Source: Bacteroidales bacterium UBA1208 (GTDB lineage Bacteria; Bacteroidota; Bacteroidia; Bacteroidales; P3). From it: DNA of 36,331 nt. A program made the translations under genes and the position numbers. Of the stretch, positions 25,701-34,774 are shown one piece after another (within the stretch, counting starts at the first letter, position 1; each line of letters starts with the position of its first letter). A model generated the notes under the pieces. It saw nothing but the letters and a program-made list of their open reading frames with translations, did no database searches and was not told where the DNA came from. The stretch spans positions 1 to 36,331 of the forward strand of contig DBXQ01000053.1 of the NCBI GenBank assembly GCA_002309955.1, given 5' to 3'.

Positions 25701-28700
25701 ATTTCCAGAATAATGTTATCACCTGTTTCGATACAACCAACTATGCATTCAATTACATGCCAGGTGACAATGCCGGTAGCATCCATGTCGACCACAACTG
25801 TTACTATTCGAAGAGCGGTGTGTTGAATAAAATGTCGAGTATCAGCTACTTCAACCTCAATGGTTGGCGCAATGCCCTGCCTGCCGATGTAGGTTCGGTG
25901 TCGGGTGATCCTATCTTTACCAATGGCTCTGCTGTCGACCTTCGTTCTTTTAGCGATTTGTTGCGTAATATTGGTGTTCCTGTACCGGAGGTGACTATCG
26001 ACATATTCGGTACAACACGTAATGCTACAGCTCCCAGTTTGGGTGCTTACGAAGTCTCGGTGCTTGCCATTGACTTCTCTCCCGTTGAGTTCGTGTCCCC
26101 CTTGCCTGATTATTGCGGTGCTCCTGCCAGCATTCCCGTCGAGGTTGCTATAAACAATACTGGTAATGGCAGCTATATTTATAGCAGCAGCACGCCGATT
26201 ACGGTTTTCTATTCGATTGACAACGGGCCTGTGCAGAACTTTATCGTTTCGCGCGACTGTGGACCGCAGGACACTATTCATTTCCTCTCCACCCGTACCA
26301 TGTCGCTGCCTTCGGGTCCCAATAATTCCGATAAGACCTATACTATTAAATGGTGGGTGAAGTGTGGCCTTGACCCCGATGATATGAACGACACATCTGT
26401 CTATACAGTTGTTTCCCGTTATGCCGCTCCTGCCCCCACAACTATTAATATGAATGTCCCGTACTTCACCACTGCTACAATCACGCCTACAAGTGGTATC
26501 AACACATGGCCTGTGAGCTACTACACTTCTGGTAATGGACGTCAGCAGCGCAGTGGTATCTCGTGGTATCATTCATTGTCTGACTCGGCCTATTTCTTCT
26601 ATGGCCCAACCTATACGACTGGACGTCTGTATGACGACACCACTTTCTATATTTCGCAGAAACGTAATCTCCCCTTGGTGAAGATTACCGAGGTGCAGGT
26701 AAGCCGTGCCAATAATGTGGTAGGTGTCACCAACCCCATGCCTTCTTACATTAATGCCCAGACTAATTTTGCTGTTGAATTGACCAACTGCGGTGACTAT
26801 CCTGCTAACTTGGAGGGCGACTCTGTCATCATTGTGCAGACCAATGCTGCTGCAAAGATTTGGCCGCTTCCTAATATCACGCTCCAACCAGGCGGCAACC
26901 TTGTGCTACAATACAGGTCAGTCAATAATGTCACCGTCGACTCTACCCGTACTATTTATGTTCCCAATTCCAGTTTGGCATCAGGTACTCCAGCTTACAA
27001 CGCCAACTTTGCTGTCATCTACCGCGACGGCAACGGTATTGCCGATGCAGTCCCGTTTAACTCCGTCATCACGGCCACTTCCCAACAGTCGATTAACTGG
27101 GGCAACCAGCTTGTTCCTGCTGCCGTTTGGCAGGGTGCAGCCATCAATCTGGCTCAAGGTGCCAGCCAAGCCACACCTCCTGTCAATACTCCCACCGCTG
27201 GTGCCCGCCGTATAGCATGGCCTACGAATGCCGCCAATGCTTCGCCTACCGCTACAGCCACCTTATGGCAAGTGGCAACCAACGAAAACCCGATGCACCT
27301 TGGCGAAACTGAGACCAATCTGATTCGTTACTATGATAATGGTTGTGAGGGTCTGCGTGCCGAAGTCAATCTTCATGTCATCAATAGACCTTCTGTTGAC
27401 CTCATGGTTGACAACCTTCAGGTTGCCGATGGCTGTAACCTTTCCACGCAGGAAAATGTCACAGTCGATTTGCATAACTATGGTACACAAGCGGCATCCT
27501 CATTTGTGGTGAACTATAGCCTTAACGGTGGTGCCACTGTTGCATGTAGCGACACTATCAGTGGTCTCGTGGCAGGTGCTGACACCACTCATACATTCTC
27601 GAACACCATCAATATGCACATGCCTCACGATTCATTGTTCAGCGTGCTGGTTTGGATTGAGTCCTATGCTTCCGACAGCTATTCTGCCAACGATACCGTG
27701 AGAGGTGAGTTTCTTTCCCGTTTTACTCCTGAGATGCCCGTTGTAACCACACCTCTGAGCACTGACTATAACACAACCCTGACCCTCGTTGCTGGAGGTC
27801 TCAATAGCTCAACAGGTGCAGTTTGGTATGATGCAGACCATAATGTTGTAGACACCACTCTGGGCACTTATGTCACTCCTATTATTTACCATCCCGACAC
27901 ATTCTTCGTACAGTCGATAGGCCGTGTTGATGTTACCAATACGCATGTCGGCAATTTGGCTTCTGTGACAAGTAATAACTTCCCCTCGCCCTACAACCCC
28001 AAGACCCGTTATGTCAAAGAGCAGTATCTCTATACCGCTGCCAGTATCAATGCTGCCGGTCATGGCGCTGGTGACATCAGCTCTCTGTCTTTCTTCCTTG
28101 AGTCATTGGGCAACAATGTCAGTTCCTTCAATTACTCATACTACACCATCAAAATGGGTACCACTAATCTCAGTGTTTTCCCCAATGGTAACTATGTTAC
28201 AGGTTTGACCACCGTCTATTCTGCCACCAACCTTTCGTTCGATCAAAGAAATATCGGTTGGGTACACCATAAACTTGACACCCCCTTCCATTGGGATGGA
28301 ACCTCTAATATTGTCATTGAGGTGACCCGTGCCCTTGATCAGGCTGGTATGAGTGGAGGTGCCAACACACGCTATACCGCTCAGCCCAACACTGTCATTA
28401 CCAAACAGAACAATACTACAGACCAATCCACTCAAACCAGTGGCACCAAAGGTGGAAACCTTCCTGACATTACCTTCGGTTTCCTTGAACCCCGTGGTTG
28501 CACAGGCCCCGAAGCCATGATCGTCATCAATGTCACCAATGTACCAGACACAGATGCAACCATTGTTTGGCCTGCAAGTCTCGACACAATGTCGATGGCG
28601 TCATGTGATACAATTGACCTTAACGTTGTTATCGACAATCATGGTAATAGCAACATCAATAACTACACGCTTCGCTATAAGATTGATAATGGACCATGGG

Positions 28701-31700
28701 GTGAGACCACAGGCTCCGCAAACAATCTCCCGTTGGGCTATCAGCGAAATGTCCACTTGCTCAGTACCCTCCTCAATCCTGGACGCCACACCGTCATTGC
28801 TGTAATCCATATTGAGGGTGATAGTATTGCATCCAACGATACAATCCGTCGTACCTTCAATGTCCGTTTCTGTGGTGGCAATTATATTGTCGGCGCTTGT
28901 CCGGGTAGTATCTTCCCCACCATTGCTGCAGCTGTTGACACGCTGGTCAATGCAGGTGTGGCAGGTCCCGTAGTCTTTGAACTTTGTAACCAGACTTTCC
29001 AAGAGCAGGTCAACATCGGTACTGTCACTGGTATTAGTGCTACAAACACTGTCACCTTCCGCACCTTGCCTTCTTCTCAGGCTCAGGCCATAATATTGCA
29101 TACACCTACAAATGCCAGCAATTATGTCATGCAACTTGAGAATGCCAAATACATTACTTTCCAGAACCTCTATTTCTATGCCAACTATAACTCGGGTTCT
29201 GGCAACAATGTCTTTGCCAATGTCATCAAGGTTAACGGATGTGAATCGATACGTTTTGTCAGCTGTACCATTCGTTCCAAGGCAACCACTGGTAGCTCCA
29301 CCAATGCCAACCTTGTCCTTCTTGGCGATAATAACCACTACATCTCTATTGACAGCTGTGCTCTCGATAGCGGATACTACGCCATCCGTTCGTTGAACAA
29401 CACATATAGCGACAATATTACCATCCGCGAAAACGTCATCACCAACTTCTGGTTCCAAGGCATTCATCTTCGCAATACCGACACTGTCAATGTCTATCAC
29501 GACAGTATCCGTGCCGGTTGTCAAGTGGCAGGTAAACCGCTCACTGGTGTTTATGTTGCCAACGGTCGTCGAATAAGCGTGCAGCGCAATTCCATCTACT
29601 TGGTTGACCAGAAATCGGGTGGCAAGCGCGGTATTGTTGTCAACAACTGTAAAGGCTCCAATATCGACCGTGTCGCCATCTATAATAATATGATTTCACT
29701 CTACGGCACGGGAGCAGCCTCCCTCTCTTCATCAGGTATTTGGGTCGATTCTCTCTGCCGTCATGTCAATGTCTACTTCAATACCGCATCGCTCTATGCC
29801 GGTGTCACCCAGGCTGGCACACGTGCATTCAGCTGTCAGAACTCTTCCAACGTTCATGTACTTAACAATATCTTCGACAACAGGAGTAAGGGCTATGCAT
29901 ACTATGTTGCCATCGATACCTGTGTGACGAATTCGAACTTCAATGTATACTTCACCAATGCTGAGCTAAATGAGAATAACGGTAGACGTATCTTTGCTTA
30001 TTGGGGCGGCAACGATTGCAACAATATCGACAGTCTCCGGAGATATAACAACCGTGAAGCCAACTCCAAGGAAGAACGTCCTTTCTTCTTCAGCGACGAT
30101 TGTCTCTATCTCACCCTTGCCCAGTTTGCAGGCGATGCCCAGTACAATCCCGATGTCACCACAGACGTCTTCGGAAAAATCAGACCGCAGATTCCTGCTC
30201 CCACCATTGGTGCTTACGAGTTCCACCGTCTGGCTCACTCCATCTCCATTGCTGAGATCAACAAACCTATCCTGCCGGAAATTACCACCGGAGCCAATCC
30301 TCAGGTATACAACATCGAAACCGACTCCATACCTGTGCATATCCAGATATACAATAATGGTGATGCACCCGAAAACAATGTCTCCTGGTATGCTTACATA
30401 GCCGATGTCTATCCGGTACCCACTTCCGAGACTCGTCACATCAACCGTCTGCCCCTTCGCACCCTTCTCGAGGACAGCGTCATGGTGCCCTCACCTCTTG
30501 GCATCATCGATACTCAAAAGATTGTAGTCGTTCTCGAGATTGGTCCCGGTGTCACCGACAACAATCCTGCCGACAACATCGACACCGCCCTCGTCTTCAT
30601 CTACCCGGCTTACGACCTCCAACTTGTCTCCATTGCTGTCGACAGCACCGTCGATCCTCTCCATTGCCGCATGTATCAGGTGCCTCTTCGCTACACCATT
30701 CGTAATGTGGGTAAGAAAGACTTCCCCTCCGACTTCCAGTTCACGCTGGGCTACGACTACTATGCTCAACAGTCCGGTTCGCAAACCCTGCCCAGCTTCC
30801 CCAACATCCCCGGTGCCAACAACCTTGATCTCCGCACCTTTGGAGTACCTCTGCCTGTCGGAATCACCACTGAAATCGTCAATACTGCCGATTCACTGAT
30901 TCAGCCCAACCTTTATCCCACGGGCTATATCGGAGACATCACTGTCAAACTCCGTGGCTTCATCCATCACGAAAATGACCAGAAGCCCCTCACCGACACC
31001 ACCAACTACATCAACATCACATCCAACCACACACCCGAGATGCCCATACCACACGACACCATGGTCGACTATGGCACCTATGCGAATTTCTGGGCCACCC
31101 AAAATGCCAGCCGCACCATTCGTTGGCATCGCGATACTGTCAGTGGCAACTTCTTCTACAATGGTAATAACAACTACGGCCGTTCCACCCACTGGAGCAA
31201 CACACCTCAGTACTTCCACGACTCCACCTATTACCTCAGCTGCCTCAGCACACGCAACTGTACCAGTTACTATTCATCAATCAATGTCGGTATCAATCCG
31301 CCGCTCAACTACGACGTGTCCATCTCCGAGGTGCGTTCGCCAAGAGGCTCCGGTCGTGTCTATCTCGAAAAGGACACCGTAACCCTACGTGTTGTCAACT
31401 ATGGTAGCCAACCCATATCCAACATCCCCATTGCCTTCAAATTCATGAATGCCAATGGGCGTGTCACCTATCTCGAAGTCCACGACACTGTCCGAGCCAC
31501 CATCCCCGGCCGTGTCGGCGACAATGTCCACTTCTTCGACTTCTCCTTCGATACCGCCTTGCTCCAAATCGGACAGCCGCTCAGCAGTGTCGCGTTTACA
31601 CTCAATGCCTGGGTCTATCATCCCGACGACCAGCAGCGGGGCAACGACACCTTGCGTTATGTCCACAACTTCCGTTCCCTCCCCGAAGCCGTCTACGACT

Positions 31701-34700
31701 CCATTAACAAGTACATACCCACCACGGTCGATGGTTTCGACATCTCGCGTGTCTCCTATAATGAACTCGACAACATCATGCCCGACATGATTGGCTACGA
31801 CCATCTCTGGTTAGGCAACTACAATGCCAACAATGCCGAGGTTCCCACTCTCTTCATGCGTCGTGGCACTCAGGACACCCTCACTATCGAGGTGGCCAAC
31901 AACCGCGACGAGCTCGATTCCAACACCGCTGCCACCCTTTGTGTGGCCATCGACTACAACCGTGATGGTGACTACGACTTCGAAGGCGTGGAGAACCTCA
32001 CCAAGACCGCCCTCGCCAAGGCCGCCAAGGTGCGTAGCCGTCGTGAATACAAGCTGCCTCTCACCATTCCCGAATATGCACACTACGGCTACATGCGTAT
32101 GCTTGTCTGGGTACATGGCGACTCCACAGCTTATATCAATGGTCCTCATCGCGCGTCGTCGCACGACAACGGCCAGCTCCAACAGTACCTCCTCTGTATT
32201 CAGGAAGATGTTGAGGTCGACTCCGTCGATGCCGCTCTGACACGTGTTGTCACCCCCCGCAACCATATTGTGACCGAGAACACCCATCGCGTCAGCATCA
32301 TGTTGGCCAATAAGGGTATTACTCCGCTGACATCGGCTTCCATCAGCTACAACTTCAACGATTACAATCATGCCGAGCAGACAGGTGTCATCAACTGGTC
32401 CGGCAACCTTGAACCCGGCATGAGCACTGTTGTCCAGCTTGACTCCATAAACTTCTACGAAGGCACCACCGACCTCCTTTGTTCCGTCACCGTCGATGGC
32501 GACACCATCCATCCCAACAACAATTTCCTCCACTATCGCTACCATCGTTACTATGTCGTCAGACCGCGCTACATCGATAGTTTCGACCAGCCCATTGACA
32601 AATGGTATGCCCCTGCCGGCTACAATGCCTATACGCGCAACTATTTCGAGCGCGGCATTCCTGCCAAGTCCAACATCTCTGCTGCCTACTCGCAGCCCAA
32701 TGCTCTTGTCACCAGCACCACCGAAACCATTATCACTGGTAAACGGGGCAACCGAAGTGTCATTTATTCACCCATGATCGACCTCCGACTCATCAAGGCC
32801 GACACCGTTGAAATGCTTTTGTGCAAAAACATGGCCGAAGGTAGCCACCTCGTCATGGAATACAAAAACTACGAAGGCAAGTGGATCACCCTCGATGACG
32901 CCGGTGCCCGTTGGAGTGCTGGTGTTACCGACAACCCCAGCTGGTATGATGAGCAAGATGGTTGGACGGGTAACACCCATCCGGGCGAATTCGTACATGT
33001 CTCCATTGCCACCAAGCCCCTTAGTGGTGACTTCGGTCAGGACTTCCAACTCCGTTTCGTCTACACCACTCCTACCACCACCTCTGCATCTGCCAATTTT
33101 GGTGACGGTGTGGCCATCGATAATTTCAAACTCGGACGTCAGCAGCGCGACATTGATGTGGGCGTCACTGAAATCACCTACCCCATAGCTCCCCAGTTCG
33201 GACAGACTGTCTATCCGCGTGTCATTATCCACAACTATGGCTACGACACCATTTTCGACTTCGTCGTCAGCTATATCCCCTACGGCTCTTACCTCTCGCG
33301 TGAAACCCTCTGCCCCTACGGTATCACTCCCGGTGGCGATATTGAGTTCGAATTCCCCGATCCCTTCATCATCACCAGCAACTATCCCGACACCTTCCAG
33401 ATTTCGGCCTTCACCGATGTGCAGCTCGATGTCTATAAGGATAACGACACCACTGTCAAGACCTTCATATTGGCACCCCTTGCCAACGACCTCTTCCTCC
33501 ACGAACTCCTTTCACCGCTCACCAGTGCCGTTGCAGGCGACAGTCTCGACATCACTCTCCGTCTCCGTAACTTTGGACAGAACGAAATCGAAGACTGCGA
33601 CGTCTTCTACGTCTACAACGGTGGCGACACTGTCCAGGAACACATCCACTTCCCCGACTATTTGGGTCGCAAGTTGGCCTCCAACGAGTATTTCAACTAC
33701 ACCTTCCGCCATCGCGAACGTGCCACCATGGGTATCATGGACCTCGTCACATGGTGTAAGTATGGTCTTGACACCTATCCTTACAACGACACCATCGCTC
33801 GTCAAATCACGGGTATGTCTGCCATCACCGACATCCGTGCCACTGCCGCTATGTACGATGAACGCGACCACCTCAATCCACATATGGCCATCGTTATTGA
33901 CAACGTCGGCGCACGTATGGTCAACGACTTTGAGGTGGGCTGCTTCTGGGATCGCGACACCTCCAAGTACCGTCGTGGAATATTCCATCTTGAGGAAGGT
34001 TTCGTTGCCGGAGCTCATGCGGTTTATATTTTCCCGGATACTGTAGCACCTCGTAGCGCTCCATACGAATACATCACCGTCTGGGTCAAAGCCCCCGGAG
34101 ATATCAATCCGCTCAACGACACTTCCGATGTCATCGTGACGGGAAGCACCGACCTTATCTTCCGTAAAATCCAGATTGAGGAAAACCGTACCGATTCGTG
34201 CCGTGTCCGTGGTGTTGTCTACAATGCTGCAACCTTCCCCTATGTAAATAGACTTGAATTCCAAACTCGTATCAATGGGAATGAAGTCAAAACCGTTATC
34301 CCGAGATATAGTTGGGAACTCGATCCCGGTGCAACCATCCATAAGACCTTTGTCGATGATAATGGCAGATACCTAAAGATTCCCAAGGATCCGCACCGCA
34401 ATTATGTAGGTATGGGTAAGTTGAAACAGCCCAACGCCGACGACAATCCCGCCAACGACGAGACTACCATCATCGAAGTACTCAATTATTTCGAAAACAT
34501 TCCCTTTGTCGAGGATGAAAACTTTGTGCTCGAACAGAACTACCCCAACCCCTTCGACGGCACCACTCGTATCGAGTTCAATCTGCCCACCGGCGGCACA
34601 GCGCGCTTCTTCGTCACCGACCTTGTAGGCCGCACCCTCTATGAGAGCACCGCCACCTACTACGAAGGCCGCAACACCATCACCTTCGACAAATCCAATC

Positions 34701-34774
34701 TCTCCTCCGGAGTCTACTACTATGGCATTGAGTACAACGGCGAACGCCGCATGCGCAAGATGATTGTCAAGTAA
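22793..34774 (+). CDS. Giant modular T9SS-secreted surface protein (3,993 residues)
   Basis: An N-terminal signal peptide (MKKRFFLVGLIFALSTLVSHAQ) and a type A T9SS sorting domain (about 3910-3993, LEQNYPNPFDGTTRIEF to RRMRKMIVK) indicate export through the Sec and type IX systems to the cell surface. Approximate layout by residue: MAM/jelly-roll-like domain 26-213; Fn3-like 214-330; jelly-roll 336-523; CARDB 531-640; parallel beta-helix 643-1090; CARDB 1092-1210; Ig-like; lamin-tail-like 1295-1526; CARDB; Ig-like; jelly-roll 1713-1903; CARDB; second beta-helix 2027-2479; CARDB pair 2481-2743; Ig-like; CARDB; GEVED-like 2966-3133; CARDB; second MAM-like 3260-3451; three CARDB 3453-3783. Most CARDB units end in an NDT-type motif. 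No catalytic domain is evident, so an adhesin or matrix role is inferred. Domain calls are by eye. Confidence 0.9.
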   Translation: MKKRFFLVGLIFALSTLVSHAQITEIYNQDFESCSPVTYTTSSNTQVTYSTNIVSGGSRSLKLIHTQSQEQWIELDTIDFSTNANWHYYTLEFMHIAYVNPSQAPFSERGQVAVVQVKRPGQTAWTTLNSTYYNMNDGGSASFASIGCFHNRLYSDWQTSNISNTMWKKERFDLDNFLNSVDITNKKVKVRFSLCQREAATGSDAWYIDDIRVRASNQAIVTPNISMISFPDELNYPSSRGAKVKAKVTTTVAQGINRDSVYVEYKVGNSNDVLRAYLSPTSTAHVYEGRIPFYGFDTLIHYHLVVKDSTSNRNTAYYPKNSTQWITYRCVRGKTNTGQPQGVQTNNNVFPFPYFSNNKSEFVYDSVTMAGMGFGPGYIKNFRFIISSNTTNVTRNRLQIRMANAPNSRLVTAEDMSFTNTAMQVVFDSVFLLEQCAPNSYKMINLQDTFFYAGSDLIVQFLYDNPVNVAATTVKHIPTLNNKQSLYTNGYEPNMEMSVFSGTGFQQGTTANIKPYVQFYETKHLPLIYDCGVSALAYPSYDQPCNHGTDSVVVWLKNYGVAPMNAVRIWYRIDNQPPVYYDWQGSLNSGDSVRVHLNDNQIFNVGYHTMRAWVDDTITVNHVNFRDHEPYNDTVFSPFAVCDGPYNGVRTIGNGANDHFTSLDNCLYVLSRCGIDGPLTIKMPAGNYGITKFPYIPGTSDTNRVTFEPATPSAVVSFRRPHGGDGAITWVPSLVDLQDARGIHFRNIRFVNGLSSDNACLVLAQLGEGSTYCLFENCTFVDSGTVYGSCDALLQAEGSDSVEITNCLFYGGQVGVGFRGTALDDRASHNVIHFNEFRNQVNTAISVVNQDAVEVDSNVVNDVRTNASYTVLGQHIYNGSRITRNKVHSNKGSSCIGVSDMHGTATNYSVVANNMMVSLFDGTTNMLTTPLNIIRGSYLKVVFNSVRMNSPDFVNVAAATLGGDTISNIYFQNNVITCFDTTNYAFNYMPGDNAGSIHVDHNCYYSKSGVLNKMSSISYFNLNGWRNALPADVGSVSGDPIFTNGSAVDLRSFSDLLRNIGVPVPEVTIDIFGTTRNATAPSLGAYEVSVLAIDFSPVEFVSPLPDYCGAPASIPVEVAINNTGNGSYIYSSSTPITVFYSIDNGPVQNFIVSRDCGPQDTIHFLSTRTMSLPSGPNNSDKTYTIKWWVKCGLDPDDMNDTSVYTVVSRYAAPAPTTINMNVPYFTTATITPTSGINTWPVSYYTSGNGRQQRSGISWYHSLSDSAYFFYGPTYTTGRLYDDTTFYISQKRNLPLVKITEVQVSRANNVVGVTNPMPSYINAQTNFAVELTNCGDYPANLEGDSVIIVQTNAAAKIWPLPNITLQPGGNLVLQYRSVNNVTVDSTRTIYVPNSSLASGTPAYNANFAVIYRDGNGIADAVPFNSVITATSQQSINWGNQLVPAAVWQGAAINLAQGASQATPPVNTPTAGARRIAWPTNAANASPTATATLWQVATNENPMHLGETETNLIRYYDNGCEGLRAEVNLHVINRPSVDLMVDNLQVADGCNLSTQENVTVDLHNYGTQAASSFVVNYSLNGGATVACSDTISGLVAGADTTHTFSNTINMHMPHDSLFSVLVWIESYASDSYSANDTVRGEFLSRFTPEMPVVTTPLSTDYNTTLTLVAGGLNSSTGAVWYDADHNVVDTTLGTYVTPIIYHPDTFFVQSIGRVDVTNTHVGNLASVTSNNFPSPYNPKTRYVKEQYLYTAASINAAGHGAGDISSLSFFLESLGNNVSSFNYSYYTIKMGTTNLSVFPNGNYVTGLTTVYSATNLSFDQRNIGWVHHKLDTPFHWDGTSNIVIEVTRALDQAGMSGGANTRYTAQPNTVITKQNNTTDQSTQTSGTKGGNLPDITFGFLEPRGCTGPEAMIVINVTNVPDTDATIVWPASLDTMSMASCDTIDLNVVIDNHGNSNINNYTLRYKIDNGPWGETTGSANNLPLGYQRNVHLLSTLLNPGRHTVIAVIHIEGDSIASNDTIRRTFNVRFCGGNYIVGACPGSIFPTIAAAVDTLVNAGVAGPVVFELCNQTFQEQVNIGTVTGISATNTVTFRTLPSSQAQAIILHTPTNASNYVMQLENAKYITFQNLYFYANYNSGSGNNVFANVIKVNGCESIRFVSCTIRSKATTGSSTNANLVLLGDNNHYISIDSCALDSGYYAIRSLNNTYSDNITIRENVITNFWFQGIHLRNTDTVNVYHDSIRAGCQVAGKPLTGVYVANGRRISVQRNSIYLVDQKSGGKRGIVVNNCKGSNIDRVAIYNNMISLYGTGAASLSSSGIWVDSLCRHVNVYFNTASLYAGVTQAGTRAFSCQNSSNVHVLNNIFDNRSKGYAYYVAIDTCVTNSNFNVYFTNAELNENNGRRIFAYWGGNDCNNIDSLRRYNNREANSKEERPFFFSDDCLYLTLAQFAGDAQYNPDVTTDVFGKIRPQIPAPTIGAYEFHRLAHSISIAEINKPILPEITTGANPQVYNIETDSIPVHIQIYNNGDAPENNVSWYAYIADVYPVPTSETRHINRLPLRTLLEDSVMVPSPLGIIDTQKIVVVLEIGPGVTDNNPADNIDTALVFIYPAYDLQLVSIAVDSTVDPLHCRMYQVPLRYTIRNVGKKDFPSDFQFTLGYDYYAQQSGSQTLPSFPNIPGANNLDLRTFGVPLPVGITTEIVNTADSLIQPNLYPTGYIGDITVKLRGFIHHENDQKPLTDTTNYINITSNHTPEMPIPHDTMVDYGTYANFWATQNASRTIRWHRDTVSGNFFYNGNNNYGRSTHWSNTPQYFHDSTYYLSCLSTRNCTSYYSSINVGINPPLNYDVSISEVRSPRGSGRVYLEKDTVTLRVVNYGSQPISNIPIAFKFMNANGRVTYLEVHDTVRATIPGRVGDNVHFFDFSFDTALLQIGQPLSSVAFTLNAWVYHPDDQQRGNDTLRYVHNFRSLPEAVYDSINKYIPTTVDGFDISRVSYNELDNIMPDMIGYDHLWLGNYNANNAEVPTLFMRRGTQDTLTIEVANNRDELDSNTAATLCVAIDYNRDGDYDFEGVENLTKTALAKAAKVRSRREYKLPLTIPEYAHYGYMRMLVWVHGDSTAYINGPHRASSHDNGQLQQYLLCIQEDVEVDSVDAALTRVVTPRNHIVTENTHRVSIMLANKGITPLTSASISYNFNDYNHAEQTGVINWSGNLEPGMSTVVQLDSINFYEGTTDLLCSVTVDGDTIHPNNNFLHYRYHRYYVVRPRYIDSFDQPIDKWYAPAGYNAYTRNYFERGIPAKSNISAAYSQPNALVTSTTETIITGKRGNRSVIYSPMIDLRLIKADTVEMLLCKNMAEGSHLVMEYKNYEGKWITLDDAGARWSAGVTDNPSWYDEQDGWTGNTHPGEFVHVSIATKPLSGDFGQDFQLRFVYTTPTTTSASANFGDGVAIDNFKLGRQQRDIDVGVTEITYPIAPQFGQTVYPRVIIHNYGYDTIFDFVVSYIPYGSYLSRETLCPYGITPGGDIEFEFPDPFIITSNYPDTFQISAFTDVQLDVYKDNDTTVKTFILAPLANDLFLHELLSPLTSAVAGDSLDITLRLRNFGQNEIEDCDVFYVYNGGDTVQEHIHFPDYLGRKLASNEYFNYTFRHRERATMGIMDLVTWCKYGLDTYPYNDTIARQITGMSAITDIRATAAMYDERDHLNPHMAIVIDNVGARMVNDFEVGCFWDRDTSKYRRGIFHLEEGFVAGAHAVYIFPDTVAPRSAPYEYITVWVKAPGDINPLNDTSDVIVTGSTDLIFRKIQIEENRTDSCRVRGVVYNAATFPYVNRLEFQTRINGNEVKTVIPRYSWELDPGATIHKTFVDDNGRYLKIPKDPHRNYVGMGKLKQPNADDNPANDETTIIEVLNYFENIPFVEDENFVLEQNYPNPFDGTTRIEFNLPTGGTARFFVTDLVGRTLYESTATYYEGRNTITFDKSNLSSGVYYYGIEYNGERRMRKMIVK

